Source: Pseudomonas fragi | GTDB taxonomy: Bacteria > Pseudomonadota > Gammaproteobacteria > Pseudomonadales > Pseudomonadaceae | DNA length: 64,000 nt | Assembly: GCF_900105835.1 (NCBI RefSeq) | Contig: NZ_LT629783.1 | Location: 2,170,001-2,234,000 of the forward strand | Direction: 5' to 3' | In this document: piece by piece, positions 45,622-56,892 of the stretch | Numbering within the stretch: position 1 is the stretch's first letter | Layout of the letters: every line of letters begins with the position of its first letter | Program-made: the position numbers and the translations under genes | The notes under the pieces: generated by a model | The model's database searches: none | What the model was told of the DNA's origin: nothing | What the model saw: the letters and a program-made list of their open reading frames with translations, nothing else

Positions 45622-46257
45622 TCAGCCGCGGTGTCGAGATTCCACTGCTTTGCGCAGGGTATCGATCAGGGCTTGAATACGGGCGTGCTGCATTTTCATC
45701 GAAGCCTTGTTAACCACCAGGCGGGAGCTGATGGCGGCAATGAATTCCTGGGGTTCCAGGCCATTGGCGCGCAAGGTGTTGCCGGTGTCGACCACGTCAA
45801 TGATCTTGTCGGCCAGGCCAATCAGTGGCGCCAGTTCCATCGAGCCGTACAGCTTGATGATATCGACCTGACGGCCTTGTTCGGCATAGTAGCGCTTGGC
45901 GACATTGACGAACTTGGTGGCCACGCGCAGGCGGCCCTTGGGTTCGGCAACACCGATGGCACCGGCAGTCATCAGCTTGCACTGGGCAATCTGAAGGTCC
46001 AGCGGCTCGTACAGGCCCTGGCCACCGTACTCCATCAGCACGTCTTTACCAGCTACACCGAGGTCGGCGGCACCATGCTCAACGTAAGTCGGCACGTCGG
46101 TGGCACGAACGATCAGCAGGCGTACATCCGGCTGAGAGGTCGGGATGATCAGCTTGCGGCTTTTGTCCGGATTCTCGGTCGGCACAATGCCTGCTTCAGC
46201 CAGAAGCGGCAGGGTGTCGTCCAGGATACGGCCCTTGGACAGTGCAATGGTCAACAT
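45622..46257 (-). CDS. hisG: ATP phosphoribosyltransferase (short form)
   Basis: The first enzyme of histidine synthesis, joining ATP and PRPP. At 211 residues it is the short form, which needs the regulatory partner HisZ, not present in this window. [40 protein letters not shown] and [16 protein letters not shown] are family motifs. Its leader (46258-46438) contains a 22-bp palindrome and a symmetric stem-loop, described separately. Confidence 0.96.
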   Translation of the reverse strand: MLTIALSKGRILDDTLPLLAEAGIVPTENPDKSRKLIIPTSQPDVRLLIVRATDVPTYVEHGAADLGVAGKDVLMEYGGQGLYEPLDLQIAQCKLMTAGAIGVAEPKGRLRVATKFVNVAKRYYAEQGRQVDIIKLYGSMELAPLIGLADKIIDVVDTGNTLRANGLEPQEFIAAISSRLVVNKASMKMQHARIQALIDTLRKAVESRHRG

Positions 46258-46317
46258 GGGAAACGTAAGTCCTTATCAGGGTACTTTTGCCCGTGCGCAA
46301 TCGGCGCCGGACAAGCA

Positions 46318-46394
46318 TCGAGCCTGATATCAGGCTCGACTTGAACGATTCGAGGCCAGGTAAGGTAACGCTTGCAAGCCGTTACGTCACCTGG
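46318..46394. promoter_or_regulatory. Palindrome and symmetric stem-loop in the murA-hisG spacer
   Basis: Within the 181-bp spacer, positions 46318-46339 are a 22-bp perfect palindrome centred on CTGATATCAG. Next to it CCAGGT (46356-46361) pairs with ACCTGG (46389-46394), and GTAACG (46365-46370) with CGTTAC (46380-46385), with equal 3-base internal loops. There is no T-run in either direction. Transcription from murA into hisG would read both as RNA. Confidence 0.6.
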
Positions 46395-46438
46395 CGGCTG
46401 GACACTATCCCTGTGCCCATGATGCCAAACAGCAAAAA

Positions 46439-47975
<1,537 letters not shown>

Positions 47976-48024
47976 GCTCAACCTCAATCGGCGCCTAACG
48001 CGCGCGGGTCGGCCATCATACAAA

Positions 48025-48076
48025 AAAGCCCCGCGCCTGCGAACCCCGCATAACAGGACTCTGACGGGGGGGCTTT
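48025..48076 (-). terminator. Possible terminator after mlaB
   Basis: AAAGCCCC (48025-48032) and GGGGCTTT (48069-48076) form a stem with a long loop. On the minus strand the second arm is followed by TTT. It lies between mlaB and ibaG and may partly separate the mla genes from ibaG-murA. The loop is long, so efficiency is doubtful. Confidence 0.5.
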
Positions 48077-48089
48077 GTGTAAGTGGCGA

Positions 48090-48395
48090 TTAATGATGTG
48101 CCAGCAACTCGGTCACACCCGAGACCTGGGCGATTTCACGCATGTCTTCGGGCATGGCACGAATGCTCAATGGCTTGTTCAGGGCCTGGGCATCACGGAT
48201 ATAACACAGCAGCAGCGACAAACCGACACTGCTGGATTTGGTGACGCCCGAGCAATCAACCACCAGCTCTTTGGCCAGGGCTTTGTTGATCAGGGCCTGG
48301 CCTTCTGTGCGCAAGCGCGGGCCAGTCTGATAATCGAGCACGCCACTGAGGCGCAACTCGCTCTCGCCGGCCAGGGTGATGGCCGCTTCACTCAT
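48090..48395 (-). CDS. mlaB: STAS-domain protein MlaB
   Basis: A 101-residue STAS protein, the cytoplasmic part of the MlaFEDB phospholipid transporter that binds and stabilises MlaF. LRLSGVLDYQTGPRLRTEGQ and LVVDCSGVTKSSSVGLSLLL show the STAS fold with the conserved serines. Its start overlaps the mlaC end by 4 bp. It is the last gene of mlaFEDCB. Confidence 0.93.
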   Translation of the reverse strand: MSEAAITLAGESELRLSGVLDYQTGPRLRTEGQALINKALAKELVVDCSGVTKSSSVGLSLLLCYIRDAQALNKPLSIRAMPEDMREIAQVSGVTELLAHH

Positions 48396-49051
48396 TGCGC
48401 AGCTGCCTTGGGCGAAGCTGCATCAGTGGTCTGCTTGGCCTTGGCCACTTCACCCGCCCAGTTGTCGATGGTTTTATCCAGGTTGTTGCCGTTGCGCTGC
48501 ATGGCATCGGCGAACTGATCACGGAACAGCTTGCCGATATTGATGCCATTGATGATCACGTTACGCACTTTCCACTCGCCGTTGACCTTGTTAAGGGTAT
48601 AGGACAGTGGGTAGATGGCGCCGTTGTCACCCTTGACGGTCATGTCGACACTGGTGCGATCGCCGCTTTCGTCCTTGGCCGGGCCAACGGTGATGCCCTG
48701 GTTCTTGAACTCAAGCAAGGCATTGCCATAGAACTGCATCAGGCTGCGCTTGAAGTTCTCTTGAAAGCGCTGCATCTGGGCAGGCGTTGCATTGCGCGAG
48801 TACTTGACCGTCATGATGCTTTTGGAGATGCCATCGACATCTACCGCAGGGCCGACGATTTCGTTCAGGGCATCGTAGAACTTGCTCGGGCTTTGCTTGT
48901 ATTGCTCCTTGTTGGCCGCAAGGTCGGCCAGCAAGCGGGTCGTGGTATCTGAAACGATGTCATGGGCCGACTGCCCCGGCGCGGCATTCGCCACCAGAGG
49001 CAGGGCTGCGGCCAGTATTACCAGCAGGCCACGGCGCAAGAGAGAAATCAT
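48392..49051 (-). CDS. mlaC: Periplasmic phospholipid-binding protein MlaC
   Basis: A periplasmic lipid carrier of 219 residues that shuttles phospholipid between the outer-membrane MlaA and the inner-membrane MlaD complex. A signal peptide (LLVILAAALPLVANAAPG) is followed by the MlaC core: VDGISKSIMTVKYSRNATPAQMQRFQENFKRSLMQFYGNALLEF (in pieces) and YPLSYTLNKVNGEWKVRNVIINGINIG. It lies 11 bp after mlaD and overlaps mlaB by 4 bp. Confidence 0.95.
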   Translation of the reverse strand: MISLLRRGLLVILAAALPLVANAAPGQSAHDIVSDTTTRLLADLAANKEQYKQSPSKFYDALNEIVGPAVDVDGISKSIMTVKYSRNATPAQMQRFQENFKRSLMQFYGNALLEFKNQGITVGPAKDESGDRTSVDMTVKGDNGAIYPLSYTLNKVNGEWKVRNVIINGINIGKLFRDQFADAMQRNGNNLDKTIDNWAGEVAKAKQTTDAASPKAAAQ

Positions 49052-49062
49052 CTAAAAGCTCC

Positions 49063-49530
49063 TTATTTGGCGTCTTTGCTAACGGTATTGAGCAGGAATT
49101 TGCCGATCAGGTCTTCAAGGACCAGCGACGACTGCGTGTCGTGAATGGTGCCACCATCCTTGAGGATGGCGTCTTCGCCACCCACGCTGATGCCGATGTA
49201 CTTCTCGCCCAGCAGGCCAGCTGTGAGAATAGACGCTGTCGAATCCACAGGCAGGTTATCCACCGCTTTTTCGAGCTGCAATGTGACGCGGGCCATGTAG
49301 TTGTCACGGTCCAGGTCGATTGCCGTCACCTTGCCGATGGTCACGCCAGCCATAGTGACCTTGGCGCGCACGGTCAGGCCGGCAATATTGTCAAAATTGG
49401 CATAGAGCTTGTAAGTGTCGGTACTCGCCGTCGGGGACAGCCCGCTGACCCGCAGGGCAAGCAACAGCAAAGCCAGGATGCCAGCCAGCAGGAACAGGCC
49501 GACACCGATTTCCATGGTGCGGTTTTGCAT
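49063..49530 (-). CDS. mlaD: MCE-domain protein MlaD
   Basis: The membrane-anchored MCE subunit of the Mla transporter, 155 residues. One N-terminal helix (GVGLFLLAGILALLLLALRV) is followed by the MCE domain (LYANFDNIAGLTVRAKVTMAGVTIGKV, LTAGLLGEKYIGISVGG). It forms a hexameric ring that passes lipid between MlaC and MlaE. The stop-start junction with mlaE is one base of overlap. Confidence 0.95.
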   Translation of the reverse strand: MQNRTMEIGVGLFLLAGILALLLLALRVSGLSPTASTDTYKLYANFDNIAGLTVRAKVTMAGVTIGKVTAIDLDRDNYMARVTLQLEKAVDNLPVDSTASILTAGLLGEKYIGISVGGEDAILKDGGTIHDTQSSLVLEDLIGKFLLNTVSKDAK

Positions 49531-50327
49531 CAGAAATCTCCAAACATCAAGGCGGTCAAAATAAAGTCCAGCCCGAGGACTGCCAGTGAGGCATACACCA
49601 CGGTCTTGGTAGTGGCACGGCTGATCCCCTCTGAAGTGGGCTCACAGTCATAACCTTGAAACACGGCAATCCAGGTCACCACAAAGGCAAAGACGATGCT
49701 TTTGATGATCCCGTTAACGACGTCACCACTGAAGGTTACGCTGTTTTGCATATTGGCCCAGTAGGAACCGTCGTAGACGCCCAGCCAGTCCACAGCCACC
49801 CACGAACCACCCCAGATCCCGACCACGCTGAAAATCATTGCCAGCACCGGCAGGGAAATGAACCCGGCCCACAACCGTGGCCCGATGATGTACTTGAGCG
49901 GATCGACACCGATCATTTCCAGACTGGACAACTGCTCGGTCGACTTCATGTTGCCGATTTCGGCAGTCAGCGCCGACCCCGCGCGCCCGGCGAACAGCAA
50001 GGCGGTCACCACCGGCCCCAGCTCGCGCAACAGGGTCAGGGCCACCATCTGCCCCACGGCCTGTTCGGAACCATAGCTGGACAGGATGCTGAAGCCCTGC
50101 AAGGCCAGCACCATGCCGATAAATATGCCGGACACGACGATAATCACCAGCGACATGACGCCCACGGAGTGCAGCTGCTTGATCAGCAAGCCAAACCCGC
50201 CGCCGATACCGCCACGCCCCAGCAGGGCATGAAACAGGAACACTGCCGAGCGCCCCAGTACCGCCACGGTATCGATCCCGGCCCGGCCGAACAGGCCGAT
50301 ACGGTCCATTAATGAAATCTTGCGCAT
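49530..50327 (-). CDS. mlaE: Lipid ABC transporter permease MlaE
   Basis: An inner-membrane permease of 265 residues with five or so hydrophobic segments. MlaE signatures are GEVMSL-type [26 protein letters not shown], the [38 protein letters not shown] stretch (in pieces) and [20 protein letters not shown]. It moves phospholipid with the ATPase MlaF. Start and stop overlap mlaF and mlaD by one base each. Confidence 0.95.
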   Translation of the reverse strand: MRKISLMDRIGLFGRAGIDTVAVLGRSAVFLFHALLGRGGIGGGFGLLIKQLHSVGVMSLVIIVVSGIFIGMVLALQGFSILSSYGSEQAVGQMVALTLLRELGPVVTALLFAGRAGSALTAEIGNMKSTEQLSSLEMIGVDPLKYIIGPRLWAGFISLPVLAMIFSVVGIWGGSWVAVDWLGVYDGSYWANMQNSVTFSGDVVNGIIKSIVFAFVVTWIAVFQGYDCEPTSEGISRATTKTVVYASLAVLGLDFILTALMFGDF

Positions 50328-51136
50328 CAGCGCTTCCCCAGTAGATCGGTTCGGTAGTCCGACGCCGGAAAGTGAAACGGAACCGGGCCATCCGGATCGC
50401 CGGTCATGAACTGGCGAATGCGCGGGTTATCGGCGTTCATCAATTCTTCAGGCGTGCCCTGCCCCAGCACCTGACCATCACCCACCACATACAGATAGTC
50501 GGCAATGCTCGCGGTTTCAGCCAGATCGTGAGACACCACGATACTGGTAATGCCCAGCGCATCGTTGAGCAGACGAATCAGGCGTACCAGCACCCCCATT
50601 GCAATCGGGTCCTGGCCCACGAAGGGCTCGTCATACATCAGGATCTGCGGATCCAGGGCAATCGCCCGCGCCAGTGCCACCCGGCGCTTCATGCCGCCGG
50701 ACAACTCGTCGGGCATCAGGTCGATGGCCCCGCGCAAGCCCACCGCCTGCAATTTAAGCAGCACGATGTCACGGATCATTTCTTCCGGCAGCTCGGTATG
50801 CACCCGCAGCGGGAAAGCAACGTTCTCGAACACGTCCAGATCGGTAAACAGCGCACCGCTCTGAAACAACACGCCCATGTGCTTGCGGGCATCAAACAAA
50901 TCACTGCGCGACAGGGCCGGCAGGTTTTGATTGTTGACCCACACTTCACCGCTGCTGGGACGCAGTTGCATGCCCATAAGGCGCAAAAGTGTGGTCTTGC
51001 CGCAGCCCGACGGGCCCATGATCCCCGTGACCTTGCCACGCGGGATACGAATATCGACATTATTGAAGATGCTGCGCGTGCCGCGCTTGAAGGACACTCC
51101 CTTCAGCTCGACCGCGTAGGCGTTATCGGCGCTCAT
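50327..51136 (-). CDS. mlaF: Lipid ABC transporter ATPase MlaF
   Basis: The ATPase of the Mla phospholipid transporter, 269 residues. Walker A is [15 protein letters not shown] near residue 42, the signature is [15 protein letters not shown] and Walker B is [12 protein letters not shown], with the switch histidine in SHDL. It is the first gene of the mlaFEDCB operon. The divergent kdsD gene starts 292 bp away, so mla and LPS-assembly genes flank a shared promoter region, as in other Pseudomonas. Confidence 0.95.
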   Translation of the reverse strand: MSADNAYAVELKGVSFKRGTRSIFNNVDIRIPRGKVTGIMGPSGCGKTTLLRLMGMQLRPSSGEVWVNNQNLPALSRSDLFDARKHMGVLFQSGALFTDLDVFENVAFPLRVHTELPEEMIRDIVLLKLQAVGLRGAIDLMPDELSGGMKRRVALARAIALDPQILMYDEPFVGQDPIAMGVLVRLIRLLNDALGITSIVVSHDLAETASIADYLYVVGDGQVLGQGTPEELMNADNPRIRQFMTGDPDGPVPFHFPASDYRTDLLGKR

Positions 51137-51389
51137 CTAAACTCCTTGCGATGCAGCCTCTGCCTCTCACCCGGACACCAAACTTCTTGTGAAGAAGCAC
51201 GCGTTCCCTGGCGGGCCGAACTGGCGGCGAACTATACCACTGCTCATAGTGACCGCCCAAGACCGAAGGAGTGCCGGTTAAGTCTCAGTACAGAGAAATA
51301 AAGCGGTTTTTTCTGCAAACACACGAGCACTTTGCAAACACAGACCATAAAGCACAGCGATCAAGCGTGAGGGAATCCTACATAACCGC

Positions 51390-51395
51390 TATAAT
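51390..51395 (+). promoter_or_regulatory. Candidate -10 element of the kdsD operon
   Basis: TATAAT lies 34 bp before the kdsD start, in the sequence ACCGCTATAATCCTTG. No good -35 is visible at 16-18 bp upstream. The rest of the 292-bp gap holds a CTTCTT/AAGAAG hairpin near mlaF (51183-51197) and two copies of TGCAAACACA 19 bp apart (51314, 51333). Confidence 0.55.
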
Positions 51396-51428
51396 CCTTG
51401 CCTTTTCTCAGGCTACCCGACTTCAACC

Positions 51429-52403
51429 ATGAGCCAATCCAGCGACCTGATCCAATCCGCCCAACGCACCATCCGCCTCGAACTGGAAGCCGTAGAGGGC
51501 TTGCTGTCGCATATCGACGCAGATTTCGTACGCGCTTGCGAGATGATTCTGGCCAGTAAAGGCCGGGTGGTCGTGGTCGGCATGGGCAAGTCAGGACATA
51601 TCGGCAACAAGATTGCCGCCACCCTGGCCAGCACCGGCACCACGGCTTTTTTTGTTCACCCGGCAGAAGCCAGCCACGGCGACATGGGCATGATTACCCG
51701 CGATGACATCATCCTCGCGCTGTCCAACTCCGGTTCCACCGCCGAAATCGTCACCCTGCTGCCACTGATCAAGCGCCTGGGCATCAAGTTGATCAGCATG
51801 ACCGGCAACCCCGAGTCGCCGCTGGCCAAGGCCGCCGATGTCAGCCTGGATGCCCGCGTGGCCCAGGAAGCCTGCCCGCTGAACCTGGCACCAACTTCCT
51901 CCACCACCGCCACCCTGGTGCTGGGCGATGCACTGGCCATTGCCCTGCTCGAAGCCCGCGGTTTTACCGCTGAAGACTTCGCCTTCTCCCACCCGGGTGG
52001 TGCACTGGGCCGTCGGCTGCTGCTGAAAGTGGAAAACGTCATGCATTCCGGCGATGAGCTGCCACAAGTGGTGCGCGGCACACTGCTTAAAGAAGCGCTG
52101 ATGGAAATGACCCACAAGGGCCTGGGCATGACCGTTGTGATAGAAGAAGACGGACGCCTGGCAGGGATCTTTACCGACGGCGACCTGCGCCGCACCCTGG
52201 ACCGCGAAATCGATATCCGCAACGCCACCATCGACACGGTCATGACCCCGCACGGCAAAACCGCCCGCGCCGACATGCTGGCGGCTGAAGCCCTGAAAAT
52301 CATGGAAGACCACAAAATCAGCGCGCTGGTGGTGGTCGACAAGCAGGACCGCCCGGTGGGCGCCCTGAACATGCACGATCTGCTACGCGCAGGAGTAATG
52401 TAA
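51429..52403 (+). CDS. kdsD: Arabinose-5-phosphate isomerase
   Basis: A 324-residue enzyme converting ribulose-5-phosphate to arabinose-5-phosphate, the first step to KDO for LPS. The SIS domain shows VVVVGMGKSGHIGNKIAATLASTGT (in pieces) and ALSNSGSTAEIVTLLPLI, followed by HPGGALGRRL. Two CBS domains (GLGMTVVIEEDGRLAGIFTDGDLRR, HKISALVVVDKQDRPVGALNMHDLLRAGV, in pieces) end the protein. Its stop overlaps the kdsC start by one base. First gene of kdsD-kdsC-lptC-lptA-lptB-rpoN. Confidence 0.96.
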   Translation: MSQSSDLIQSAQRTIRLELEAVEGLLSHIDADFVRACEMILASKGRVVVVGMGKSGHIGNKIAATLASTGTTAFFVHPAEASHGDMGMITRDDIILALSNSGSTAEIVTLLPLIKRLGIKLISMTGNPESPLAKAADVSLDARVAQEACPLNLAPTSSTTATLVLGDALAIALLEARGFTAEDFAFSHPGGALGRRLLLKVENVMHSGDELPQVVRGTLLKEALMEMTHKGLGMTVVIEEDGRLAGIFTDGDLRRTLDREIDIRNATIDTVMTPHGKTARADMLAAEALKIMEDHKISALVVVDKQDRPVGALNMHDLLRAGVM

Positions 52404-52927
52404 TGACCCAGGAACTTCTCAAGCGCGGCAAGGGCATCAAGCTGGCCATTTTCGACGTTGATGGCGTGTTGACCGACGGTCGCCTGTACTTCCTCGAAGA
52501 TGGCAGCGAATTCAAGACCTTCAACACCCTCGACGGCCAGGGCATCAAGATGCTGATGGCCGCCGGTGTGCAAACGGCAATCATCAGCGGCCGCAAGACC
52601 CCGGTGGTCGAACGTCGCGCGCAAAACCTGGGCATCCCGTACCTGTACCAGGGTCGTGAAGACAAATTGGTGGTACTGGACGAGCTTCTTGGCCAACTCA
52701 ACCTAAGCTATGAACAGGTTGCCTACCTGGGCGATGACTTGCCGGACTTGCCGGTTATCCGCCGGGTAGGTTTGGGCATGGCCGTGGCCAACGCCGCGAG
52801 CTTTGTCCGTGAACACGCCCACGGGGTAACCCAGGCACGAGGCGGCGAAGGTGCCGCCCGCGAATTCTGCGAGCTGATTCTGCGTGCCCAGGGCAGCCTG
52901 GACGCAGCCCACGCCGCCTACCTATAG
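52403..52927 (+). CDS. kdsC: KDO-8-phosphate phosphatase
   Basis: A HAD-type phosphatase of 174 residues that releases phosphate from KDO 8-phosphate. The nucleophile motif is IFDVDGVLTDGRLYF, and DDLPDLPVIRRVGLGMAVANA is motif III/IV. The short, cap-less form is typical of KdsC tetramers. One base overlaps kdsD, and lptC follows 8 bp later. These genes link KDO synthesis to LPS export. Confidence 0.96.
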   Translation: MTQELLKRGKGIKLAIFDVDGVLTDGRLYFLEDGSEFKTFNTLDGQGIKMLMAAGVQTAIISGRKTPVVERRAQNLGIPYLYQGREDKLVVLDELLGQLNLSYEQVAYLGDDLPDLPVIRRVGLGMAVANAASFVREHAHGVTQARGGEGAAREFCELILRAQGSLDAAHAAYL

Positions 52928-52935
52928 AGCTTTCT

Positions 52936-53508
52936 ATGCTGAGCAAAAAGATTCGCCAAATAGTGCTGTTTGCAGTGATTGCTTCGCTGTTTGCAGCGGT
53001 TGGCTACTGGAATATCAGGCCGGAACGCTTTCTCAACACCCCTACCCTGGCGGTGGATGAAAGCGCTATCGACTACTACGCCACCAACGCACACAGCCGT
53101 CAGTTTCTGCCCGACGGCAAGCTGCAGTACGACATGACGTCCGAGAAGCTTGAACATTTGAAGGCTTCCGAGGTCACTCAATTGACCCAACCTAAAATGC
53201 AGCTCTACCGCGGCACGGCTTACCCGTGGCATGTGCAGAGCGAGCGCGGTGAAGTCAACCCGGACGGCACCGAGGTCGAGCTGATCGACGCGGTGCGTAT
53301 CGCGCGTACCGACGAGAAAAACCGCACCACCATTATTACCAGTACCCGCATGACTGTATTCCCCCAGAAGGAATATGCGCAGACCGAGCGAGACGTTAGA
53401 ATCGACGGTGCTGGCGGCGTAACGACTGGCAAGGGAATGAAAGCATATTTGAAAGACGGCAGGATGGACCTGCTGTCCAACGTAAGAGGACAGTATGAGT
53501 CTCGTTAA
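52936..53508 (+). CDS. lptC: LPS export protein LptC
   Basis: A 190-residue bitopic protein anchored in the inner membrane (QIVLFAVIASLFAAVGYWNI). The periplasmic beta-jellyroll carries LQYDMTSEKLEHL, ERGEVNPDGTEVELIDAV and YAQTERDVRIDGAGGVTTGKGM (in pieces). It receives LPS from LptBFG and passes it to LptA. The end overlaps lptA by 14 bp, a sign of translational coupling. Confidence 0.95.
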   Translation: MLSKKIRQIVLFAVIASLFAAVGYWNIRPERFLNTPTLAVDESAIDYYATNAHSRQFLPDGKLQYDMTSEKLEHLKASEVTQLTQPKMQLYRGTAYPWHVQSERGEVNPDGTEVELIDAVRIARTDEKNRTTIITSTRMTVFPQKEYAQTERDVRIDGAGGVTTGKGMKAYLKDGRMDLLSNVRGQYESR

Positions 53509-54040
53509 AACCCTCCCTTTATTGCTCAGTTTGAGCGCCGCACTGGGAAGCGTGAGCGCCTGGGCTCTGCCAAACGACAACGAACAACCTATCCGCATCC
53601 AGGCCAACGAGGCGCAACTGGATGACAAGCAAGGTGTTGCCACCTACAAGGGCGATGTCATCATCACCCAGGGCTCGATGAAAATCACCGGCAACACCGT
53701 CACCATTACCCGTAATGCTGCGGGCGAAATCGACGTGGTTACATCCGTCGGCAACCTGGCCTACTTCGAACAGCTGCAGAAAGCCACCGACCCCAAACCG
53801 GTTCAGGCTTATGCCGTCACCATTCAATACCATGCGCCACAAAACCGCATCGTGCTGATCGACAAGGCCAAGGTCATCAACGACGGCAACACCACCGAAG
53901 GCGAGAAAATCGTCTACGACACGGTCAAGCAGGTCGCCAATGCCGGCCGGGCCAATGGTGCCAATGTCACTGCGCCACGCCCGCGCATCGACATGGTGAT
54001 CCAGCCCAAGAAGAAAACCGACCAGCAGAAGGCCCAGTAA
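53495..54040 (+). CDS. lptA: LPS transport periplasmic protein LptA
   Basis: A periplasmic beta-jellyroll protein of 181 residues forming the LPS bridge. A signal peptide ([20 protein letters not shown]) precedes the OstA-N domain: [40 protein letters not shown] (in pieces). The lysine- and glutamine-rich end ([12 protein letters not shown]) is variable in the family. It overlaps lptC by 14 bp and lptB by one base. Confidence 0.95.
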   Translation: MSLVKTLPLLLSLSAALGSVSAWALPNDNEQPIRIQANEAQLDDKQGVATYKGDVIITQGSMKITGNTVTITRNAAGEIDVVTSVGNLAYFEQLQKATDPKPVQAYAVTIQYHAPQNRIVLIDKAKVINDGNTTEGEKIVYDTVKQVANAGRANGANVTAPRPRIDMVIQPKKKTDQQKAQ

Positions 54041-54765
54041 TGGCAACTCTGAAAGCCCAGCATCTGGCCAAAAGCTACAAGAGCCGCCAGGTCGTGCGTG
54101 ATGTCAGCCTGTCCATCGACAGCGGGCAGATCGTCGGCCTGCTCGGCCCTAACGGCGCAGGCAAAACCACCTGCTTCTACATGATTGTGGGCCTGGTGCA
54201 TGCCGACCAGGGCCGCGTCCTGATCGACGACCTGGACGTCAGCCATGAGCCCATGCACGGCCGTGCACGCGCCGGTATCGGTTACCTGCCGCAGGAAGCC
54301 TCGATCTTTCGCAAGCTGTCGGTGGCCGACAACATCATGGCGATCCTCGAGACCCGCAAGGAGCTGGACAAGGCCGGGCGTCGCAAGGAGCTGGAAAGCC
54401 TGCTGCAGGAATTCCATATCAACCACATTCGCGACAACCTCGGCATGAGCCTGTCGGGTGGTGAGCGTCGCCGGGTAGAAATCGCCCGCGCACTGGCCAC
54501 GGCCCCCAAGTTCATCCTGCTCGACGAACCCTTTGCCGGTGTCGACCCGATCTCGGTGGGCGATATCAAGCAAATCATCTACCACCTCAAGGCCAAGGGC
54601 ATCGGTGTGCTGATCACCGACCACAATGTCCGTGAGACCCTCGATATCTGCGAAACCGCCTATATCGTCAATGACGGGCAACTGATCGCCGAAGGCGATG
54701 CTGAAACGATTCTGGCCAACAAGTTGGTGCGGGAAGTTTACCTGGGCCACGAGTTCCGCCTGTAA
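54040..54765 (+). CDS. lptB: LPS export ABC transporter ATPase LptB
   Basis: The 241-residue ATPase that powers LPS extraction by LptFG. Walker [17 protein letters not shown], signature [15 protein letters not shown], Walker [14 protein letters not shown] and a switch histidine in TDHNVRET are present. A one-base overlap joins it to lptA. It precedes rpoN, as in nearly all gammaproteobacteria. The stop is followed by two overlapping hairpins. Confidence 0.97.
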   Translation: MATLKAQHLAKSYKSRQVVRDVSLSIDSGQIVGLLGPNGAGKTTCFYMIVGLVHADQGRVLIDDLDVSHEPMHGRARAGIGYLPQEASIFRKLSVADNIMAILETRKELDKAGRRKELESLLQEFHINHIRDNLGMSLSGGERRRVEIARALATAPKFILLDEPFAGVDPISVGDIKQIIYHLKAKGIGVLITDHNVRETLDICETAYIVNDGQLIAEGDAETILANKLVREVYLGHEFRL

Positions 54766-54831
54766 GCCCGGATACACCAAGGGCCGCCAGGGCATCCGGG
54801 CAGTAAAAAATGCGCCAGCTTTTTATTGCCC
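54766..54831 (+). promoter_or_regulatory. Overlapping hairpins downstream of lptB
   Basis: GCCCGGAT (54766-54773) pairs with ATCCGGGC (54794-54801). GGGCAGTAAAAA (54798-54809) pairs with TTTTTATTGCCC (54820-54831) with one G-U pair. The two stems share 54798-54801, so they exclude each other. The second stem is U-rich on its 3' side, like a weak terminator. Confidence 0.5.
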
Positions 54832-54918
54832 GAATGCTCGCCAGGGGCGCTCTCGATCAGCTCATCTCCCACAAACTAATTTAGACCGCCCCCTAGGCAA
54901 ACGCACCAGTTTCAGGCA

Positions 54919-54924
54919 TATAAT
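54919..54924 (+). promoter_or_regulatory. Candidate -10 element of rpoN
   Basis: TATAAT lies 84 bp before the rpoN start in CAGGCATATAATTTGC. No convincing -35 is present. It would give rpoN its own transcript in addition to read-through from lptB. Confidence 0.55.
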
Positions 54925-55002
54925 TTGCTTATGTTTGGCGCTCACGCGCCCTGTAGTGGATGGCGCCATGTGCGCCGGCGAATAAGGTGTTAAGCCCCTG
55001 CC

Positions 55003-56496
55003 ATGAAACCATCGCTAGTCCTGAGAATGGGCCAGCAGCTGACAATGACACCTCAGCTGCAACAGGCCATCCGCCTGCTCCAATTGTCGACCCTCGACCT
55101 GCAACAGGAAATCCAGGAGGCTCTGGAGTCCAACCCGATGCTCGAACGCCAGGAAGAAGGCGACGACTTCGACAATGCAGACCCCCTTGCCGACAACATT
55201 GAGCAAAAGCCCAATACCGACGTCCAGGAACCCACCTACCAGGAAACTGCGCAGACCGTAGACAACCTGGAAGACGGTGACTGGGGCGAACGCATTCCCA
55301 ACGAACTGCCCGTGGACACGGCCTGGGAAGACATCTACCAGACCAGCGCCAGCAGCCTGCCCAGCAACGACGATGACGAGTGGGACTTCACCACCCGTAC
55401 CTCGGCCGGCGAAAGCCTGCAAAGCCACCTGTTGTGGCAACTGAACCTGGCACCGATGTCCGACACCGATCGCCTGATCGGTGTCACCCTGATCGACTGC
55501 ATCAATAACCAGGGCTACCTGGACGAAAGCCTCGAAGAAATCCTCGAAGCCTTTGATCCGGAACTGGACATCGAGCTCGACGAAATCGAAGCCGTCCTGC
55601 ACCGCATCCAGCAATTCGAACCCGCCGGCATCGGCGCGCGCAACCTGGGCGAATGCCTGCTGCTGCAATTGCGTCAGTTGCCAGCCAAGACGCCCTGGCT
55701 GAACGAAGCCAAGCGCCTGGTCAGCGACTATATCGACCTGCTGGGCGCACGCGACTACAGCCAGTTGATGCGCCGCATGAAGCTCAAGGAAGACGAGCTG
55801 CGCCAGGTAATCGAACTGGTCCAGAGCCTCAACCCGCGCCCGGGCTCGCAAATCGAATCCAGCGAAGCTGAATATGTTGTTCCAGACGTGATCGTGCGCA
55901 AGGACAACGAGCGCTGGCTGGTGGAGCTTAACCAGGAGTCCGTGCCGCGCCTGCGGGTGAACGCACAATATGCAGGTTTCGTCCGCCGGGCCGACACCAG
56001 CGCCGACAACACCTTTATGCGTAACCAGTTGCAGGAAGCACGCTGGTTTATCAAAAGCCTGCAAAGCCGCAACGAAACCCTGATGAAAGTGGCGACCCAG
56101 ATCGTCGAGCATCAGCGCGGGTTTCTGGAGCATGGCGACGAGGCCATGAAGCCCCTGGTTCTGCACGACATCGCCGAAGCGGTGGGCATGCACGAATCCA
56201 CCATTTCCCGGGTGACTACGCAAAAATTCATGCATACCCCACGGGGTATTTATGAACTCAAGTACTTTTTCTCCAGCCACGTCAGCACCTCTGAAGGCGG
56301 CGAATGCTCCTCCACCGCGATCCGTGCCATCATCAAAAAACTGGTTGCTGCGGAAAATCAGAAAAAGCCGTTGAGTGACAGCAAGATCGCTGGTTTACTG
56401 GAGGCACAAGGTATTCAGGTAGCCCGTCGCACCGTCGCCAAGTACCGCGAATCCCTCGGGATAGCGCCTTCGAGCGAACGCAAGCGTTTGATGTAA
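55003..56496 (+). CDS. rpoN: RNA polymerase sigma-54 factor
   Basis: Sigma-54 of 497 residues, directing transcription of nitrogen, motility and carbon genes with enhancer-binding activators. The glutamine-rich activator-responsive region I is at the N-terminus ([21 protein letters not shown]), followed by an acidic region II. The core-binding domain and HTH come next, and the RpoN box [10 protein letters not shown] lies near the C-terminus. The genes downstream (hpf, ptsN, rapZ, ptsO) are the usual rpoN companions. Confidence 0.98.
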   Translation: MKPSLVLRMGQQLTMTPQLQQAIRLLQLSTLDLQQEIQEALESNPMLERQEEGDDFDNADPLADNIEQKPNTDVQEPTYQETAQTVDNLEDGDWGERIPNELPVDTAWEDIYQTSASSLPSNDDDEWDFTTRTSAGESLQSHLLWQLNLAPMSDTDRLIGVTLIDCINNQGYLDESLEEILEAFDPELDIELDEIEAVLHRIQQFEPAGIGARNLGECLLLQLRQLPAKTPWLNEAKRLVSDYIDLLGARDYSQLMRRMKLKEDELRQVIELVQSLNPRPGSQIESSEAEYVVPDVIVRKDNERWLVELNQESVPRLRVNAQYAGFVRRADTSADNTFMRNQLQEARWFIKSLQSRNETLMKVATQIVEHQRGFLEHGDEAMKPLVLHDIAEAVGMHESTISRVTTQKFMHTPRGIYELKYFFSSHVSTSEGGECSSTAIRAIIKKLVAAENQKKPLSDSKIAGLLEAQGIQVARRTVAKYRESLGIAPSSERKRLM

Positions 56497-56571
56497 GCCA
56501 CGGACCCCGGCGTTTCAGTGGCAGGCTGCTCGGCCTGCCGCTTTATGCAATGGCATCAAAGGAGAAACTGT

Positions 56572-56880
56572 ATGCAAGTCAACATCAGTGGACACCAACT
56601 GGAAGTCACCGAACCGCTACGCGCATACATCGGCGAAAAACTCGACCGACTGGAGCGTCACTTCGACAAGATTACCAACGTACAGGTAACGATGGCGGTC
56701 GAAAAACTGAAACAGAAAATCGAGGCCACCTTGCACATCCATGGAGGAGAAGTCGTTGCCAACGCCGAGCATGACGACATGTATGCCGCCATTGATCTGC
56801 TCACTGACAAGCTTGATCGCCAACTGAAAAAGCATAAGGAAAAGACCCAAAGCCTGCTCCAGGGCGCGACCGGTCGTTAA
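56572..56880 (+). CDS. hpf: Ribosome hibernation promoting factor (short HPF)
   Basis: A 102-residue short HPF, binding the 30S decoding region and promoting 100S dimers in stationary phase. MQVNISGHQLEVTEPLRAYIGEKLDRLERHFDKITNVQVTM (in pieces) and EVVANAEHDDMYAAIDLLTDKLDRQLKKHKEK are family features. The ATG at 56572 follows AGGAGAAACTGT; a longer frame from 56518 is rejected. A more distant HPF/RaiA-like protein is encoded at 12935. Confidence 0.96.
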   Translation: MQVNISGHQLEVTEPLRAYIGEKLDRLERHFDKITNVQVTMAVEKLKQKIEATLHIHGGEVVANAEHDDMYAAIDLLTDKLDRQLKKHKEKTQSLLQGATGR

Positions 56881-56892
56881 TACTCCCTACCC

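Noticed and set aside
51314..51342. Direct repeat TGCAAACACA, two copies 19 bp apart, in the mlaF-kdsD gap
   Set aside because: Short and A-rich; may be chance, so recorded only within the promoter note.
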